A stretch of DNA of 64,000 bases from CAVZCK01 sp963798805. Its GTDB lineage: Bacteria; Pseudomonadota; Alphaproteobacteria; Rhizobiales; Rhodomicrobiaceae. The position numbers and the translations under genes were made by a program. Positions 27,515-37,102 of the stretch are shown piece by piece. The notes under the pieces were generated by a model that did not search any database, was not told the DNA's origin, and saw only the letters and a list, made by a program, of their open reading frames with translations. The stretch spans positions 992,001-1,056,000 of the forward strand of contig CAWCVC010000002.1 in NCBI GenBank assembly GCA_963798805.1. The letters run 5' to 3'. Numbering within the stretch: the stretch's first letter is position 1; the number at the start of each line of letters is the position of its first letter.

Positions 27515-28702
27515 ATGATGCGGGCATCGAGCGGAAAAAATCATCGCAGCGGCCTCAATTTCGATCTCGGCGAAACCGCCGACATGCTGCGCGAGACGGT
27601 CGCCTCCTTCGCCATGAACGAAATCGCGCCGCGCGCCGATGAGATCGACCGGACCAATAGCTTTCCGCGCGATCTATGGCCGAAGCTGGGCGATCTGGGC
27701 CTGCACGGCATCACCGTCGAGGAGGAATATGGCGGCGCCGGGCTCGGCTATCTCGAACATTGCGTCGCCATGGAGGAGGTCAGCCGCGGCTCCGGCTCGG
27801 TCGGGCTCTCCTATGGTGCGCATTCCAATCTCTGCGTCAACCAGATCCGCCGCGCCGGGCGCGACGAGCAGAAGCGCCGCTATCTGCCGAAGCTGATTTC
27901 CGGCGAGCATGTCGGCGCGCTCGCCATGTCAGAGACCGGCTCCGGCTCTGATGTCGTCTCGATGAAGCTGCGCGCCGAGAAGCGGGGCGACCACTTTATG
28001 CTGAACGGCACCAAGATGTGGATCACCAACGGCCCGCATGCCGATGTGCTGGTGGTCTATGCCAAGACCGACCCGAATGCCGGCCCGCGCGGCATCACCG
28101 CCTTTCTCATCGAGAAGGGCTTTCCGGGCTTCAAGGTCTCGCCCAAGCTCGACAAGCTCGGTATGCGCGGCTCCGATACCGCCGAGCTGGTCTTCGAGGA
28201 TTGCGAGGTGCCGGAGGAAAACGTGCTCGGCAAGCTCAATGGCGGCGTGCAGGTGCTGATGTCGGGGCTCGATTACGAGCGCGTCGTGCTCGCCGCCGGC
28301 CCGCTCGGCCTCATGCAGGCGGCGATGGACATCGTCCTGCCCTATGTGCATGAGCGCAAGCAGTTCGGTCAGCCCATCGGCGAGTTCCAGCTCATGCAGG
28401 GCAAGCTCGCCGACCTCTACACCACGATGAACGCCGCCCGTGCCTATGTCTATGCCGTCGCCCGTGCCTGCGACCGCGGCGAGACCACGCGCAAGGACGC
28501 GGCGGGCGCCATTCTCTATGCGGCGGAGAAGGCCACCTGGATGACGCTGGAGGCGATCCAGATCCTCGGCGGCAACGGCTACATCAACGATTATCCGACC
28601 GGGCGGCTTCTGCGCGATGCCAAGCTCTATGAGATCGGTGCCGGCACCAGCGAGGTCCGGCGCATGCTGATCGGCCGCGAGCTGTTCGAGGAGACGGCTT
28701 AG
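27515..28702 (+). CDS. ivd: Isovaleryl-CoA dehydrogenase
   Basis: 395 residues, usual length. FAD acyl-CoA dehydrogenase of leucine breakdown, passing electrons to ETF. ALAMSETGSGSDVVSMKL and MWITNGPHADVLVVYAKT line the FAD site; the catalytic Glu sits in SGLDYERVVLAAGPLGLM, a position diagnostic for isovaleryl-CoA dehydrogenase, and QILGGNGYINDYP is conserved at the end. The partner carboxylase and lyase genes (mccAB, hmgL) are not adjacent. Followed one base after the stop by repeat R2. Confidence 0.9.
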   Translation: MMRASSGKNHRSGLNFDLGETADMLRETVASFAMNEIAPRADEIDRTNSFPRDLWPKLGDLGLHGITVEEEYGGAGLGYLEHCVAMEEVSRGSGSVGLSYGAHSNLCVNQIRRAGRDEQKRRYLPKLISGEHVGALAMSETGSGSDVVSMKLRAEKRGDHFMLNGTKMWITNGPHADVLVVYAKTDPNAGPRGITAFLIEKGFPGFKVSPKLDKLGMRGSDTAELVFEDCEVPEENVLGKLNGGVQVLMSGLDYERVVLAAGPLGLMQAAMDIVLPYVHERKQFGQPIGEFQLMQGKLADLYTTMNAARAYVYAVARACDRGETTRKDAAGAILYAAEKATWMTLEAIQILGGNGYINDYPTGRLLRDAKLYEIGAGTSEVRRMLIGRELFEETA

Positions 28703-28703
28703 A

Positions 28704-28811
28704 GCGCGGTCAGGAAAAGTGGAATCCGGTTTTCCGTCCGATCGCGCGATCAGCAAAGAATCGAGAGCGGGCCTCTGAGCTCAAGTGTTTGCATCTAAAT
28801 TGATCCCGCTT
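28704..28811. repeat. R2 intergenic element, copy 1
   Basis: 108 bp. First half is a long hairpin: GCGCGGTC-A-GGAAAA pairing with TTTTCC and GATCGCGC (28704-28747; one G-T wobble). Second half is closed by AGCGGG and CCCGCT. It differs from copy 2 (37644) at only about five positions. It starts one base after the ivd TAG and reaches the rimO stop on the other strand, so it fills the whole convergent gap. Resembles rhizobial RIME-type mosaic elements. Confidence 0.88.
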
Positions 28812-30169
28812 AAGCGAGCCGGCCCCAGCAATCATAGTCGTCGGTCTCCTCGACCACGACCTTGACGATATCGCCGGGCGCGAGATCGTCCGCCTCGTCG
28901 ATGAACACGGAGCCGTCGATGTCCGGCGCGTCCCAGGCCGAGCGGCCGACAGCGCCGTCCTCGTCGACCTCGTCGATGATGACGTCGATCTCCCGCCCCA
29001 CGCGGCACGCCATCACCTCGGCGCTGACCGCCTTCTGCGCCTCCATGAAGCGCTCATAGCGCTCGGCCTTGACCGCTTCGGGGATCTGCTCCTCCAGCGC
29101 CCGCGAGCCAGCGCCTTCGACATTCTCATATTTGAAGCAGCCGACCCGGGCGAGCCGCGCCTCTTTCAGCCAGTCGAGCAGCAGACTGAAATCCTCCTCG
29201 GTCTCGCCGGGAAAGCCCACGATGAAGGTGGAACGGATGGCGAGGTCCGGCACGATTTCGCGCCAGCGGGCGATGCGCTCGAGCGTCTTCTCCTGATTGG
29301 CCGGGCGGCGCATGGCTTTGAGCACGCGCGGCGAGGCGTGCTGGAAGGGGATGTCGAGATAGGGGAGGATTTTGCCTTCCGCCATCAGTGGTAGCACCTC
29401 GTCCACATGCGGATAGGGGTAGACGTAATGCAGCCGCACCCAGGCGCCGAGCGAGCCGAGCGCCGCGCAGAGATCGTAGAAGCGTGCTTTCAGCGGACTG
29501 CCGCGCCACTCGCTCTTCGCGAATTTGACGTCGACGCCGTAAGCGCTGGTGTCCTGGCTGATGATGAGCAGCTCGCGCACGCCGCGCTCGACGAGCTGTT
29601 CGGCCTCCTGCATCACATCGGCAGCCGGGCGGCTGACGAGCGGGCCGCGCAATTGGGGGATGATGCAGAAGGCGCATTTGTTGTTGCAGCCTTCCGAGAT
29701 CTTCACATAGGCGAAATGATCCGGCGTCAGGCGCAGGCCCGAAGACGGCACCAGATCGAGAAACGGCGCGTGCGGCGGCGGAACAGCTTCGCGCACCGCC
29801 GCCATCACCGCCTCATATTGATGCGGACCCGTGACAGCGAGGACATCGGGGAAAGCGGCGCGGATGCGCTTGTCCTCAACGCCGAAACAACCGGTGACCA
29901 CGACGCGGCCGTTCTCGGCCATGGCCTCGCCGATGGCATCGATGCTCTCCGCTTTGGCGCTGTCGAGAAAGCCGCAAGTGTTGACGACGACGACATCGGC
30001 GCCGTCATAGCTCGCGGCGATCTCGTAGCCTTCGGCGCGCAGCCGGGTGATGATGCGCTCCGAGTTCGACCAGTGCCTTGGCGCAGCCAAGGCTGACGAA
30101 GCCGACCTTCGGCACGGGGCTAGATGCGGGTTTCGGCTTGGCGCGGGACGCCGTCACAATATCGGTCAT
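28810..30169 (-). pseudogene. rimO: Ribosomal protein S12 methylthiotransferase RimO with +1 frameshift near its 5' end
   Basis: RimO methylthiolates Asp88 of ribosomal protein S12 using two iron-sulfur clusters. From ATG 30169 the frame reads KVGFVSLGCAKALV, then should continue DSERIITRLRAEGYE, but GAACTC stands where GACTC is expected (plus-strand GAGTTC at 30062-30067), shifting the frame. Downstream everything is intact: VVVNTCGF, VTGCFG, the radical-SAM motif CNNKCAFCIIP, and a TRAM-like C-terminus. Corrected length about 452 residues. Length is 3n+1. A lone downstream start would lose the first cluster cysteine. Confidence 0.88.
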
Positions 30170-30251
30170 AATCAGAGAACTCTCAGCCGGCGGGCACTGC
30201 CCGTCCTGCTCATAAGACCGGCGTCAACGAAGGTAAAGCCCGTAAACCGTG

Positions 30252-32055
30252 CTATTCGGCCTCAGGTGGCCGATCCTTCTTCTTTTTCTTCTTGCCGAAC
30301 AGCCCGTCGATCATCCTGCCGAAATCGTCCGCCTTGATCTGTCCATCGGTCAACTTCTCGACCGATTTGCCGAACAGCTTGGCCGTGCCGGCGAGAGAAT
30401 CCGGGTCCTTCAGCGCGTTTTCGATGTCGGGATAGATATCGGGCTTGTCCCATTCGCCTTTGATTACCAGCGGAATGGCAAGGCTCGCCGCTTGCTGCTT
30501 GCCGGCCTGCCGCCCCTTATCCGCCGGCGCTTCGGCCTCTTTCGGCGTGATCTTCGTCTTCAGCCGGTAATCCAGCCGGCCGCGCGCAATATCGGTCTTG
30601 CCCTCGCCGCTTGCGGCGATATCGGGACCGGTAAGGCTTAGATCGCTGGTCCGCGCCTGCCCCTTCTCGATCCGGAAGGTGGCGGCGAGCTGGTCGAAGG
30701 GCGTGCGGCGCCCAGCCTCGCGCCGCCATTTCTTGAACTCGCCATCCTTGGCCTCGGCGACGATCCGAGGCAGATCGAGCCCTTCGATGGCGCCGTTCGC
30801 CACCGTCAGCTCGCCGCTCCCGGTCAGCGTCTGCGTGATGGCCTCCATGCTCCTGCCGCCGCCCGCCACATCGATCTTCGCGCTCGCCCGGCCTGAGAGC
30901 CAGTCGAAGCCGGAAAGGCCTTCGGTCAGCGACAGGCTGTCGACATCCTTCATCTCGAAGGACGCGGCCAGCACCGCATCGGGCTGGCGCGTGTCGAGGG
31001 TCAGCTTGCCCTGAGCGCTGCCGCCGTGAAGGGCAAGATTTCGCAGATCGGCGCGGACCATCCCGTCATAGTCGACGAACACCGCCAGATCGCCCTTGGC
31101 CGAGGGTGCCGTCACGGCCGCATCCGACAGCGTCATCTCCTCATCGGACAGATCGAGACGGCCGCCGATCGAGGTGCCGTCGAAGCGCGACAGCGCCTGC
31201 GGGCTGCCTCCCGTCAGGCGCGCGAGCGCCGTTCCCGAACGTATCGCAAGGCGCGTCGTGCCAGAAAATTGAGGCTTGCCACGCCAGAGTAGAACGCCGT
31301 CGAGATCGGCGGTGAGCGGCTCGGAGCGTAGGGCAAAGCGCAAGGCGGCCGAGCGGTCCGACGGCTGGTCCGGCGGCGTTGCGGTGGCGCTGAGCTTCAC
31401 CGCCTCGCCCTGGAGCGTCAGACCGCCTTCGAGCGTAACAGGGCGGCTCCCGCCGGTGCTGCGCAGCGCCAGATTGACGTCGGCAATCTGCAGCTTGCGG
31501 CTGTGCACGTCGTCGCGATAAGCGAAGGAGCCGTTGACGATGTCGATATCGATGGACGGCAGCGCCTTGCGTCTGATCCGCCCGTCCGGCAGTTGCGCGG
31601 CGGTCTGGATGATCTGGGTGCTATTCCCCAGATCGGCGAGTTGGACTCTTACCGGCCGGTTCAAAAGCTGCGTCGTGTCCCAATTGCTGCGGCCGGCCGC
31701 GTCTATATGAAATTGCAGGGACGGATTTTCGATGGTGACCTTGCTGAGCGCGATGCGGCGCGTGAACAGGGATGACGGCTTGATTGCGGTGAAGATGCGG
31801 TCGGCGCGGATGATCGGCGCCCGGCCGAAGCTCGGCGGCAGCCTGACGCTGACGCCCTCGACCGCAATGCCAAGACTCTGGAAACAGCGACAGGCGAAGC
31901 CGCTGCGCGTCCTGCAGATAAAGGCCGGTGTCCTGTGCGAGCAGCCGTCCGAGCTGGCGCTGCACATAGCTTTGCGGCAGGAGATAAGGCAGGAGCAGTG
32001 CCGCGCCGACAAGAACGCAGAGGAGCAGGCCGAGAGCAGCAAGCAGTTTCTTCAT
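30252..32055 (-). pseudogene. AsmA-family inner-membrane protein with +1 frameshift
   Basis: N-terminal part from ATG 32055: MKKLLAALGLLLCVLVGAAL, a signal anchor, then VQRQLGRLLAQDTGLYL and RLRLSLFP. The frame then breaks near 31872-31882 and resumes as SLGIAVEGVSVRLPPSFGRA and the long beta-rich AsmA body to 30252, ending in a Lys-rich tail. Removing one base restores SLFPSLGIAVEGV, which fits the AsmA N-terminal pattern. The break lies on GAGTC. Corrected length about 600 residues. AsmA proteins bridge the envelope and are linked to lipid transport and outer-membrane assembly. Confidence 0.8.
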
Positions 32056-32134
32056 CGAATGGCGCCGGTGGAGTTGGTCGCAATAAGGCTGGCGCTACTA
32101 TAACGCAATTCGGCCGCCCTTCGCGCCGCTTGTT

Positions 32135-32740
32135 CTAACGCCGGCGGCGCGTGCCCTGGTTTTCCCAGGAATTCCGGTCGATCCGGAACAGCAGCACCGG
32201 AACGTAGCGGCCAAGCTGGGCCGATTTGAGCTGCCCCCATCCATAGCGGCGCATTCCGGCCGATTTGAGAACGCGCTGCGAGGCGGGATTGGAGGTGCGG
32301 CAGCTCGCGCGGACTTCCGCCGTGTCGGTCCGGGAAAAGATGGCTGAGACCAACGCCCGCGCCGCTTCCGCGGCGAAATCCTTGCCACGGTAGGGCCGGC
32401 CGAGCCAATAGCCGATGATGGGCGGCCGCCCCGGCCTTACCGAAATGCCCGCAACGCCGCCGAAAAGCCGCGGGCTGGAGCGCAACACAAGGAGGAAGGG
32501 GACTTGGAATGCCCCGTTGCGCTGCGGGTGGCCGGCGCTTTCCAGCCATTTCCGCCCCATGATCGGCGCATATGGATAGCGGATCGCGCCGGTATTCGCT
32601 GCGATCTCGGGATGGTTGATGAGCCGGCAGATCGCGGGAAGATCCGAGAGCACGGGCGTGCGGAGGACGAGCCGGCGCGTCCCGATCGGCGGACACAGCG
32701 CATCGGGCGTCGGCTCACGCGCGCTCACGGCTTGTGACAT
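32135..32740 (-). CDS. GNAT-family N-acetyltransferase, RimJ/RimL type
   Basis: 201 residues. TRRLVLRTPVLSDLPAICRL is the RimJ/L-type opening; GISVRPGRPPIIGYWLGRPY then RGKDFAAEAARALV gives the acetyl-CoA-binding loop, and SCRTSNPASQRVLKSAGMRR the C-terminal strand. Acts on an unknown amine, possibly a protein N-terminus. It follows rpmA by 27 bases, as in many rhizobial rplU-rpmA operons, where obgE comes next; obgE is not present here. Confidence 0.85.
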   Translation of the reverse strand: MSQAVSAREPTPDALCPPIGTRRLVLRTPVLSDLPAICRLINHPEIAANTGAIRYPYAPIMGRKWLESAGHPQRNGAFQVPFLLVLRSSPRLFGGVAGISVRPGRPPIIGYWLGRPYRGKDFAAEAARALVSAIFSRTDTAEVRASCRTSNPASQRVLKSAGMRRYGWGQLKSAQLGRYVPVLLFRIDRNSWENQGTRRRR

Positions 32741-32767
32741 CTCTCATCGGCACTCCGGCGGACCGGG

Positions 32768-33037
32768 CTAGGAGGCCGCCTCCTCGCCGCCGACCACCGA
32801 AACGTAGACCCGGCCCTTGCCGCGCGCCTGGAACTCAACCTCGCCCTCCTGCATGGCAAAGATCGTGTGATCCTTGCCGAGGCCGACGCCGGTGCCGGGA
32901 TGCCATTTCGTGCCACGCTGGCGGATGATGATATTGCCGGGGATCACGCGCTCGCCGCCGAACTTCTTCACGCCAAGCCGCCGGCCGGCGCTGTCGCGGC
33001 CGTTGCGCGAGGAACCGCCTGCTTTTTTATGTGCCAT
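32768..33037 (-). CDS. rpmA: 50S ribosomal protein L27
   Basis: 89 residues. MAHKKAGGSSRNGRDSAGRR then LGVKKFGGERVIPGNIIIRQ is the standard L27 N-terminus, whose tail reaches the peptidyl-transferase centre. No N-terminal extension of the Firmicutes type. Second gene of rplU-rpmA-acetyltransferase, 12 bases after rplU. Confidence 0.98.
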   Translation of the reverse strand: MAHKKAGGSSRNGRDSAGRRLGVKKFGGERVIPGNIIIRQRGTKWHPGTGVGLGKDHTIFAMQEGEVEFQARGKGRVYVSVVGGEEAAS

Positions 33038-33049
33038 GGTCCAGGCTCC

Positions 33050-33703
33050 TTATTTCTTAGACTTCTCCGCGGCCTTGCTCGCCGCTTCCTGGTCGACCTT
33101 TGCGCGTGGCGGTTTGCCGGCGATCAGCTCCTTGGCCTGCTCGACCCATTCCTCGCGCTCGATCCGTCCCTTGAGGGAGAGCTCTGCGTCGAGGCGCTCG
33201 ATGTCGGCATCGGTCCATGCCGCGATCTGCTTGAGCGAGGTAACGCCGGCTGCCGCCAGCTTCTTCTGAAGCGCCGGGCCGACGCCGCCGATAAGCTTGA
33301 TATCGTCGGTGAAATCACCCGCCTTGGCCTGCTTGGGCGCTCCTGCCGCGGCCTTCGGCTTGGCGGCAGCCTTCGTCGAAGGCTTGGTGCCGCCGGTCAG
33401 AATCTCGGTAATGCGGACGGTCGTCAGGTCCTGGCGATGTCCGCGCTTGCGGCGGTAATTCTGGCGGCGTTTCTTCTTGAAGATAATGATCTTCTCGCCG
33501 CGATGATGATCGACCAGCTCGGCGGCAACCGTGGCGCCGGAGACCAGCGGCGCGCCGATCTCGGGGCTGCCCTCGCCCGCGAGCATGAGAACATCGGTGA
33601 ATTCGACGATATCGCCGGCCTCACCAGGTATTTTCTCGATTTCGAGAATGTCTTCGGGGGCAACCCGGTATTGTTTGCCGCCCGTGCGAATGACAGCGTA
33701 CAT
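33050..33703 (-). CDS. rplU: 50S ribosomal protein L21 with C-terminal extension
   Basis: 217 residues against about 100 for E. coli L21. Residues 1-105 are normal L21 (MYAVIRTGGKQYRVAPEDIL, then KKKRRQNYRRKRGHRQ). A Lys/Ala/Pro linker leads to an extra domain (about 130-200) with DIKLIGGVGPALQKKLAAAG and ITSLKQIAAWTDADIERLD-like sequence, a helix-hairpin-helix fold. Such L21 extensions occur in Hyphomicrobiales. ATG 33703 with AAGGA upstream is preferred to the TTG three codons earlier. Confidence 0.95.
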   Translation of the reverse strand: MYAVIRTGGKQYRVAPEDILEIEKIPGEAGDIVEFTDVLMLAGEGSPEIGAPLVSGATVAAELVDHHRGEKIIIFKKKRRQNYRRKRGHRQDLTTVRITEILTGGTKPSTKAAAKPKAAAGAPKQAKAGDFTDDIKLIGGVGPALQKKLAAAGVTSLKQIAAWTDADIERLDAELSLKGRIEREEWVEQAKELIAGKPPRAKVDQEAASKAAEKSKK

Positions 33704-34034
33704 GATCAGCAATTCCTTTTTTCACGCGCCCATCGGCGCCGTGGCAATAACCCACGGACTTTGACTGCCATTCGGATTGACGTGAGCCTGGGGCAGCGCA
33801 TCGAGCGGCGCAAGGCATGCGAGCCGCGCGGGCAATATAGGGATGCCTCTGAGTCCTTGTCAATCCCGGCATTCCTACGAAAAGCCGTTGTCCGCGTGCC
33901 GATTTAACAAGATCCCCGGCCGCCACGAATAGCAGCCTCTTGAATTCGCGTGACCAACGCGTCGCGATCCAATAGGACTTCAACGAAACGCCATCGGGCC
34001 GCCCCGATCCGAGCGGAATTCTCGACGACCATGA
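33704..34034. other. Divergent promoter region of rplU operon and soxXA
   Basis: 331 bases between two divergent starts, so both promoters should be here. An AT-rich block (TTCCTTTTTTC) sits next to rplU. I cannot identify confident -35/-10 pairs or a leader structure. Confidence 0.45.
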
Positions 34035-34571
34035 ATGCCGATGTCTGCGATCAGAATGCGCTTGGCGCGTAGTGCGGTGAGGGGCTGCTTGGGACTCGCG
34101 CTCGTGCTGTCCGGCGCGGGACATGCCGCCGAGGCGCAGCAATGCAATCCGAAGACTGCCGGCTATTTCACCCAAATGGCCGTCTCGCCCCGGGGCACCG
34201 CCTCTCCCACCGACCTCGCCGGGATCATCAACTCCCTCACCGGCTCCATAGGCGATCCTACCCGCGGCAGTGCCGTCATGGCCGATGCCGGCAAGGGCGA
34301 TTGTCTCGCCTGCCACCGCGTGCCGGCCATCGGCGGCGACACCCCGCAGGGCGATCTCGGGCCGAATCTCAGCGGCGTTGCCGTCCGCTATAGCGGGGCC
34401 CAGCTCCGCCAGATCGTCGTCGACCCGAAAGTTCTGATGCCGAATACGGTAATGCCGGCATATCACAAGCCCTCTGCTTTCGACCGCGTGCCGGCAAAGC
34501 TTATCGGCAAGACCGTGTTATCCGCCGGCGAAGTCGAAGATATTGTGGCCTTTCTCAAGACCTTGAGATGA
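34035..34571 (+). CDS. soxX: Sulfur-oxidation cytochrome c SoxX
   Basis: 178 residues. Signal peptide (RGCLGLALVLSGAGHAAEAQ), then a single class I cytochrome c domain: haem-attachment C90-L-A-C93-H94 in KGDCLACHRVPAIGG, and the distal ligand region NTVMPAYHK. SoxX is the small subunit of the SoxXA complex, which joins thiosulfate to the SoxYZ carrier in the periplasm. The stop overlaps the soxA start (ATGA). Confidence 0.9.
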   Translation: MPMSAIRMRLARSAVRGCLGLALVLSGAGHAAEAQQCNPKTAGYFTQMAVSPRGTASPTDLAGIINSLTGSIGDPTRGSAVMADAGKGDCLACHRVPAIGGDTPQGDLGPNLSGVAVRYSGAQLRQIVVDPKVLMPNTVMPAYHKPSAFDRVPAKLIGKTVLSAGEVEDIVAFLKTLR

Positions 34572-35407
34572 CCGTGCCGCAAATCACGATTCGCAAATTG
34601 CTGGGGTGTGCGTTTGCTGCCGGGCTGATGATCCTCTGCTCCGCTCCGCCGCTCGCGGCTGAGGAGCTGAAGTCGGTCCCGCCCCGCGATGCGGGCAATC
34701 CGCTGCCCAAGCTCATCTCCGGCTACGAGTTCAGCCCGATCGACGTCCGCGCTTTGCAGGACGACGATTTCGACAATCCCGGCTTCGCCTGGGTGGCGCG
34801 CGGCGAGACGCTCTGGTCGAAGATGGAGGGCACGGAGCACAGGTCCTGCATGAGCTGTCACGGCAATGCGCCCGAAGCGATGCGCGGCAGGGCGGCCGAA
34901 TATCCCAAATTCTATCAGCCCGCCGGCCGGGTGATCAGCCTCGAGCAGCGCATCAACATCTGCCGCCGCGGCCGGATGGGTGCGCCGGAATGGGATTACG
35001 GCTCGGACGATCTGCTCGGCATGACCGCCTATTTGCGGCTCCTGTCGCGCGGCACGCCCGTCAATGTCCGCGTCGACGGGGCGGCGAAATCCGCATTCGA
35101 GAAGGGCCAGGCCATCTACAATACGCGCATGGGGCAGCTCGGGATGTCCTGCGCGCTTTGCCATAACAGGCATTACAGCAGCACCTATGGCGATCATGTG
35201 ATCACACAAGGGCACTCCAACGGTTTTCCGACCTTCCACCGGGACGCGCAGAAATTCACTTCGCTCCACGATCAGTTCAGCGCCTGCTTTCGCAGGATGA
35301 AGGCGGAGCCCTACGAGGCCGGCTCGGACGAGTATGTGGCGCTCGAGCTTTATCTCGCCTGGCGCGGCGCCGGACTGCCTCTCGAAGCGCCCGCCGTCCG
35401 GCGTTGA
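34568..35407 (+). CDS. soxA: Sulfur-oxidation dihaem cytochrome c SoxA
   Basis: 279 residues with signal peptide. Two haem motifs: C94-M-S-C97-H98 and C195-A-L-C198-H199. C240 in SACFRRMKAEPY is the cysteine ligand of the catalytic haem in SoxA. Forms the periplasmic L-cysteine S-thiosulfotransferase with SoxX. No soxYZ, soxB or soxCD in the window, so the two genes stand alone here; thiD follows but is unrelated. Confidence 0.92.
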   Translation: MTVPQITIRKLLGCAFAAGLMILCSAPPLAAEELKSVPPRDAGNPLPKLISGYEFSPIDVRALQDDDFDNPGFAWVARGETLWSKMEGTEHRSCMSCHGNAPEAMRGRAAEYPKFYQPAGRVISLEQRINICRRGRMGAPEWDYGSDDLLGMTAYLRLLSRGTPVNVRVDGAAKSAFEKGQAIYNTRMGQLGMSCALCHNRHYSSTYGDHVITQGHSNGFPTFHRDAQKFTSLHDQFSACFRRMKAEPYEAGSDEYVALELYLAWRGAGLPLEAPAVRR

Positions 35408-35529
35408 CGATTCGCCCGGCGGGACTTCCCGGTCAATAACTGGTACTCTGTGTCAGAAGCGACACAAACTGTGGGCAGTTTCCGCGCCAGTCTCGCCGCG
35501 TCGATCCGCCGGTCTTATCTATTCCAGCT

Positions 35530-36342
35530 ATGAAAACGCCAATCGCACTGACGATCGCAGGCTCCAACTCCTCCGGCGGAGCCGGCATTCAAGCCGATCT
35601 GAAAACCTTCTCGGCTCTCGGGGTCTACGGCGCCTCGGTGATCACGGCGCTCACGGCGCAGAACACGCGCGGCGTCAGCGCCGTCCAGGGGATTCCGCCC
35701 GATTTCATTCGCGCACAGATGGATGCAGTCTTTGCCGATCTCGATATCGGCGCCGTCAAAGTCGGCATGCTCGGCACCGAGGCAGCCATCGTTGCCGTTG
35801 CCGAGGGGCTCGGCGCCTGGCGCGGCGCGGCGATCGTGCTGGATCCGGTGATGGTTGCGGGAAGCGGCGATCCGCTGCTCGACGAAGGTGCGGAATTTGC
35901 GCTCAGAAGTCATCTGCTGCCGCTGGCGCATCTCATCACACCGAATCTGCCCGAGGCGGCAAAACTCCTCGGCGCAACGCAGGCGATCGATGAAAAGATG
36001 ATGGTGCGCCAGGGCGAGCTGCTGTTGTCGCTCGGACCGAAAGCCGTGCTGATGAAAGGCGGCCACGCGAGCGGCCCCGAGGCGGTCGACATCTTCTTCG
36101 ACGGCACCAATATCGTGCGGCTTGCCGCCGACCGCGTCAGGACCAAGCATACGCACGGCACCGGCTGCACCCTTTCGGCCGCGATCGCTGCCAACCTCGC
36201 CAAAGGCATGACCCAGCTCGATGCCGTCAGAGAGGCCAAGGTCTATCTGACCAATGCGCTCATCAAGGCCGACGAGCTTGCAATCGGACACGGCAATGGG
36301 CCGGTGCATCACTTTTATGCTTTGTGGCCTAAGATCGGCTGA
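35530..36342 (+). CDS. thiD: Hydroxymethylpyrimidine/phosphomethylpyrimidine kinase
   Basis: 270 residues, standard. Phosphorylates HMP twice for thiamine synthesis. AGSNSSGGAGIQADLKTFSA near the start, DPVMVAGSGDPLL, VLMKGGHASGPEAVDI and the anion-hole/catalytic HTHGTGCTLSAAIAANLA are ribokinase-family ThiD signatures. No thiamine riboswitch was recognised upstream. Other thi genes are not adjacent. Confidence 0.94.
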   Translation: MKTPIALTIAGSNSSGGAGIQADLKTFSALGVYGASVITALTAQNTRGVSAVQGIPPDFIRAQMDAVFADLDIGAVKVGMLGTEAAIVAVAEGLGAWRGAAIVLDPVMVAGSGDPLLDEGAEFALRSHLLPLAHLITPNLPEAAKLLGATQAIDEKMMVRQGELLLSLGPKAVLMKGGHASGPEAVDIFFDGTNIVRLAADRVRTKHTHGTGCTLSAAIAANLAKGMTQLDAVREAKVYLTNALIKADELAIGHGNGPVHHFYALWPKIG

Positions 36343-36528
36343 GCTCGCAACCTTCCGGACGTCTGGGTCATTTAATCAGGCGGCAGATGGCTCCGGCCCG
36401 ATGAGGTTCGGGGGCAGAGTCCGGGCGCAGCGGGCAATGTTTTTCGCCCGCGGCATTGCCGGGAAAGGCGAATTGGTTCAAGACAAGGGCATCAAAGGGA
36501 ACACCAGGGCAATAGACAGGGACGCGTC

Positions 36529-37047
36529 ATGAAACTCTTATCTTCCAGGGGTTTTTCGGCTCTCGCCGGGATCACGGTTTTGGCAGCCGCCGCGGCGGTG
36601 ACGCCGGCAAGCGCGGCGTGCGACAGCCACGCCCAAAAGCTTATCGACGATCTGAACGGAAATTGGCGAGGCTCCGGCACGGTCACGCCCATCGGAGGAT
36701 CTCGGGGGAGGATTTCCTGCCGGGTATCCTATCATAGCCGCGGCTCGCGCGTGACCCAGTCGATTTCCTGCAACGGTTCCGATTACAGCATCGATGCGGG
36801 CGCGGACGTGACCTGCGACGGCAGCCACATATCGGGCGTCTGGAATGAGCGCGTAGCCAATAATACCGGCCGCATCAACGGCAGGATCAGCGGCAATCAT
36901 TTGAACATCTCGGTCAACGGCCCCAATTTCCAGGGGCGTTTTGCCGTGCGGGTGTCGGGCCGGTCGAGGCACTCGCTGACGATTGCGCAGTTCGACCCCG
37001 CCGCCGGCCGCTATGTAGCCGTGGCCTCGGTATCGCTGACGCGATAA
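36529..37047 (+). CDS. Secreted protein of unknown function
   Basis: 172 residues. Signal peptide LAGITVLAAAAAVTPASAAC. The mature part is Gly/Ser/Asn-rich with alternating strands (NWRGSGTVTPIGGSRGRISC, GRINGRISGNHLNISVNGPN), suggesting a small beta-barrel or lipocalin-like fold, and has paired cysteines. I do not recognise a named family. Periplasmic or extracellular location is inferred. A GC hairpin without T-run follows at 37062-37081. Confidence 0.65.
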   Translation: MKLLSSRGFSALAGITVLAAAAAVTPASAACDSHAQKLIDDLNGNWRGSGTVTPIGGSRGRISCRVSYHSRGSRVTQSISCNGSDYSIDAGADVTCDGSHISGVWNERVANNTGRINGRISGNHLNISVNGPNFQGRFAVRVSGRSRHSLTIAQFDPAAGRYVAVASVSLTR

Positions 37048-37102
37048 GAGACGCTTTTCCGGCGGCGCCCAACGGCGCCGCAGCCGTGGGAGGATGCTGG
37101 CG

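Noticed and set aside
37062..37081. GC hairpin GCGGCGCC/GGCGCCGC as a terminator
   Set aside because: No T-run follows, and it lies just before the moaB ribosome-binding site.
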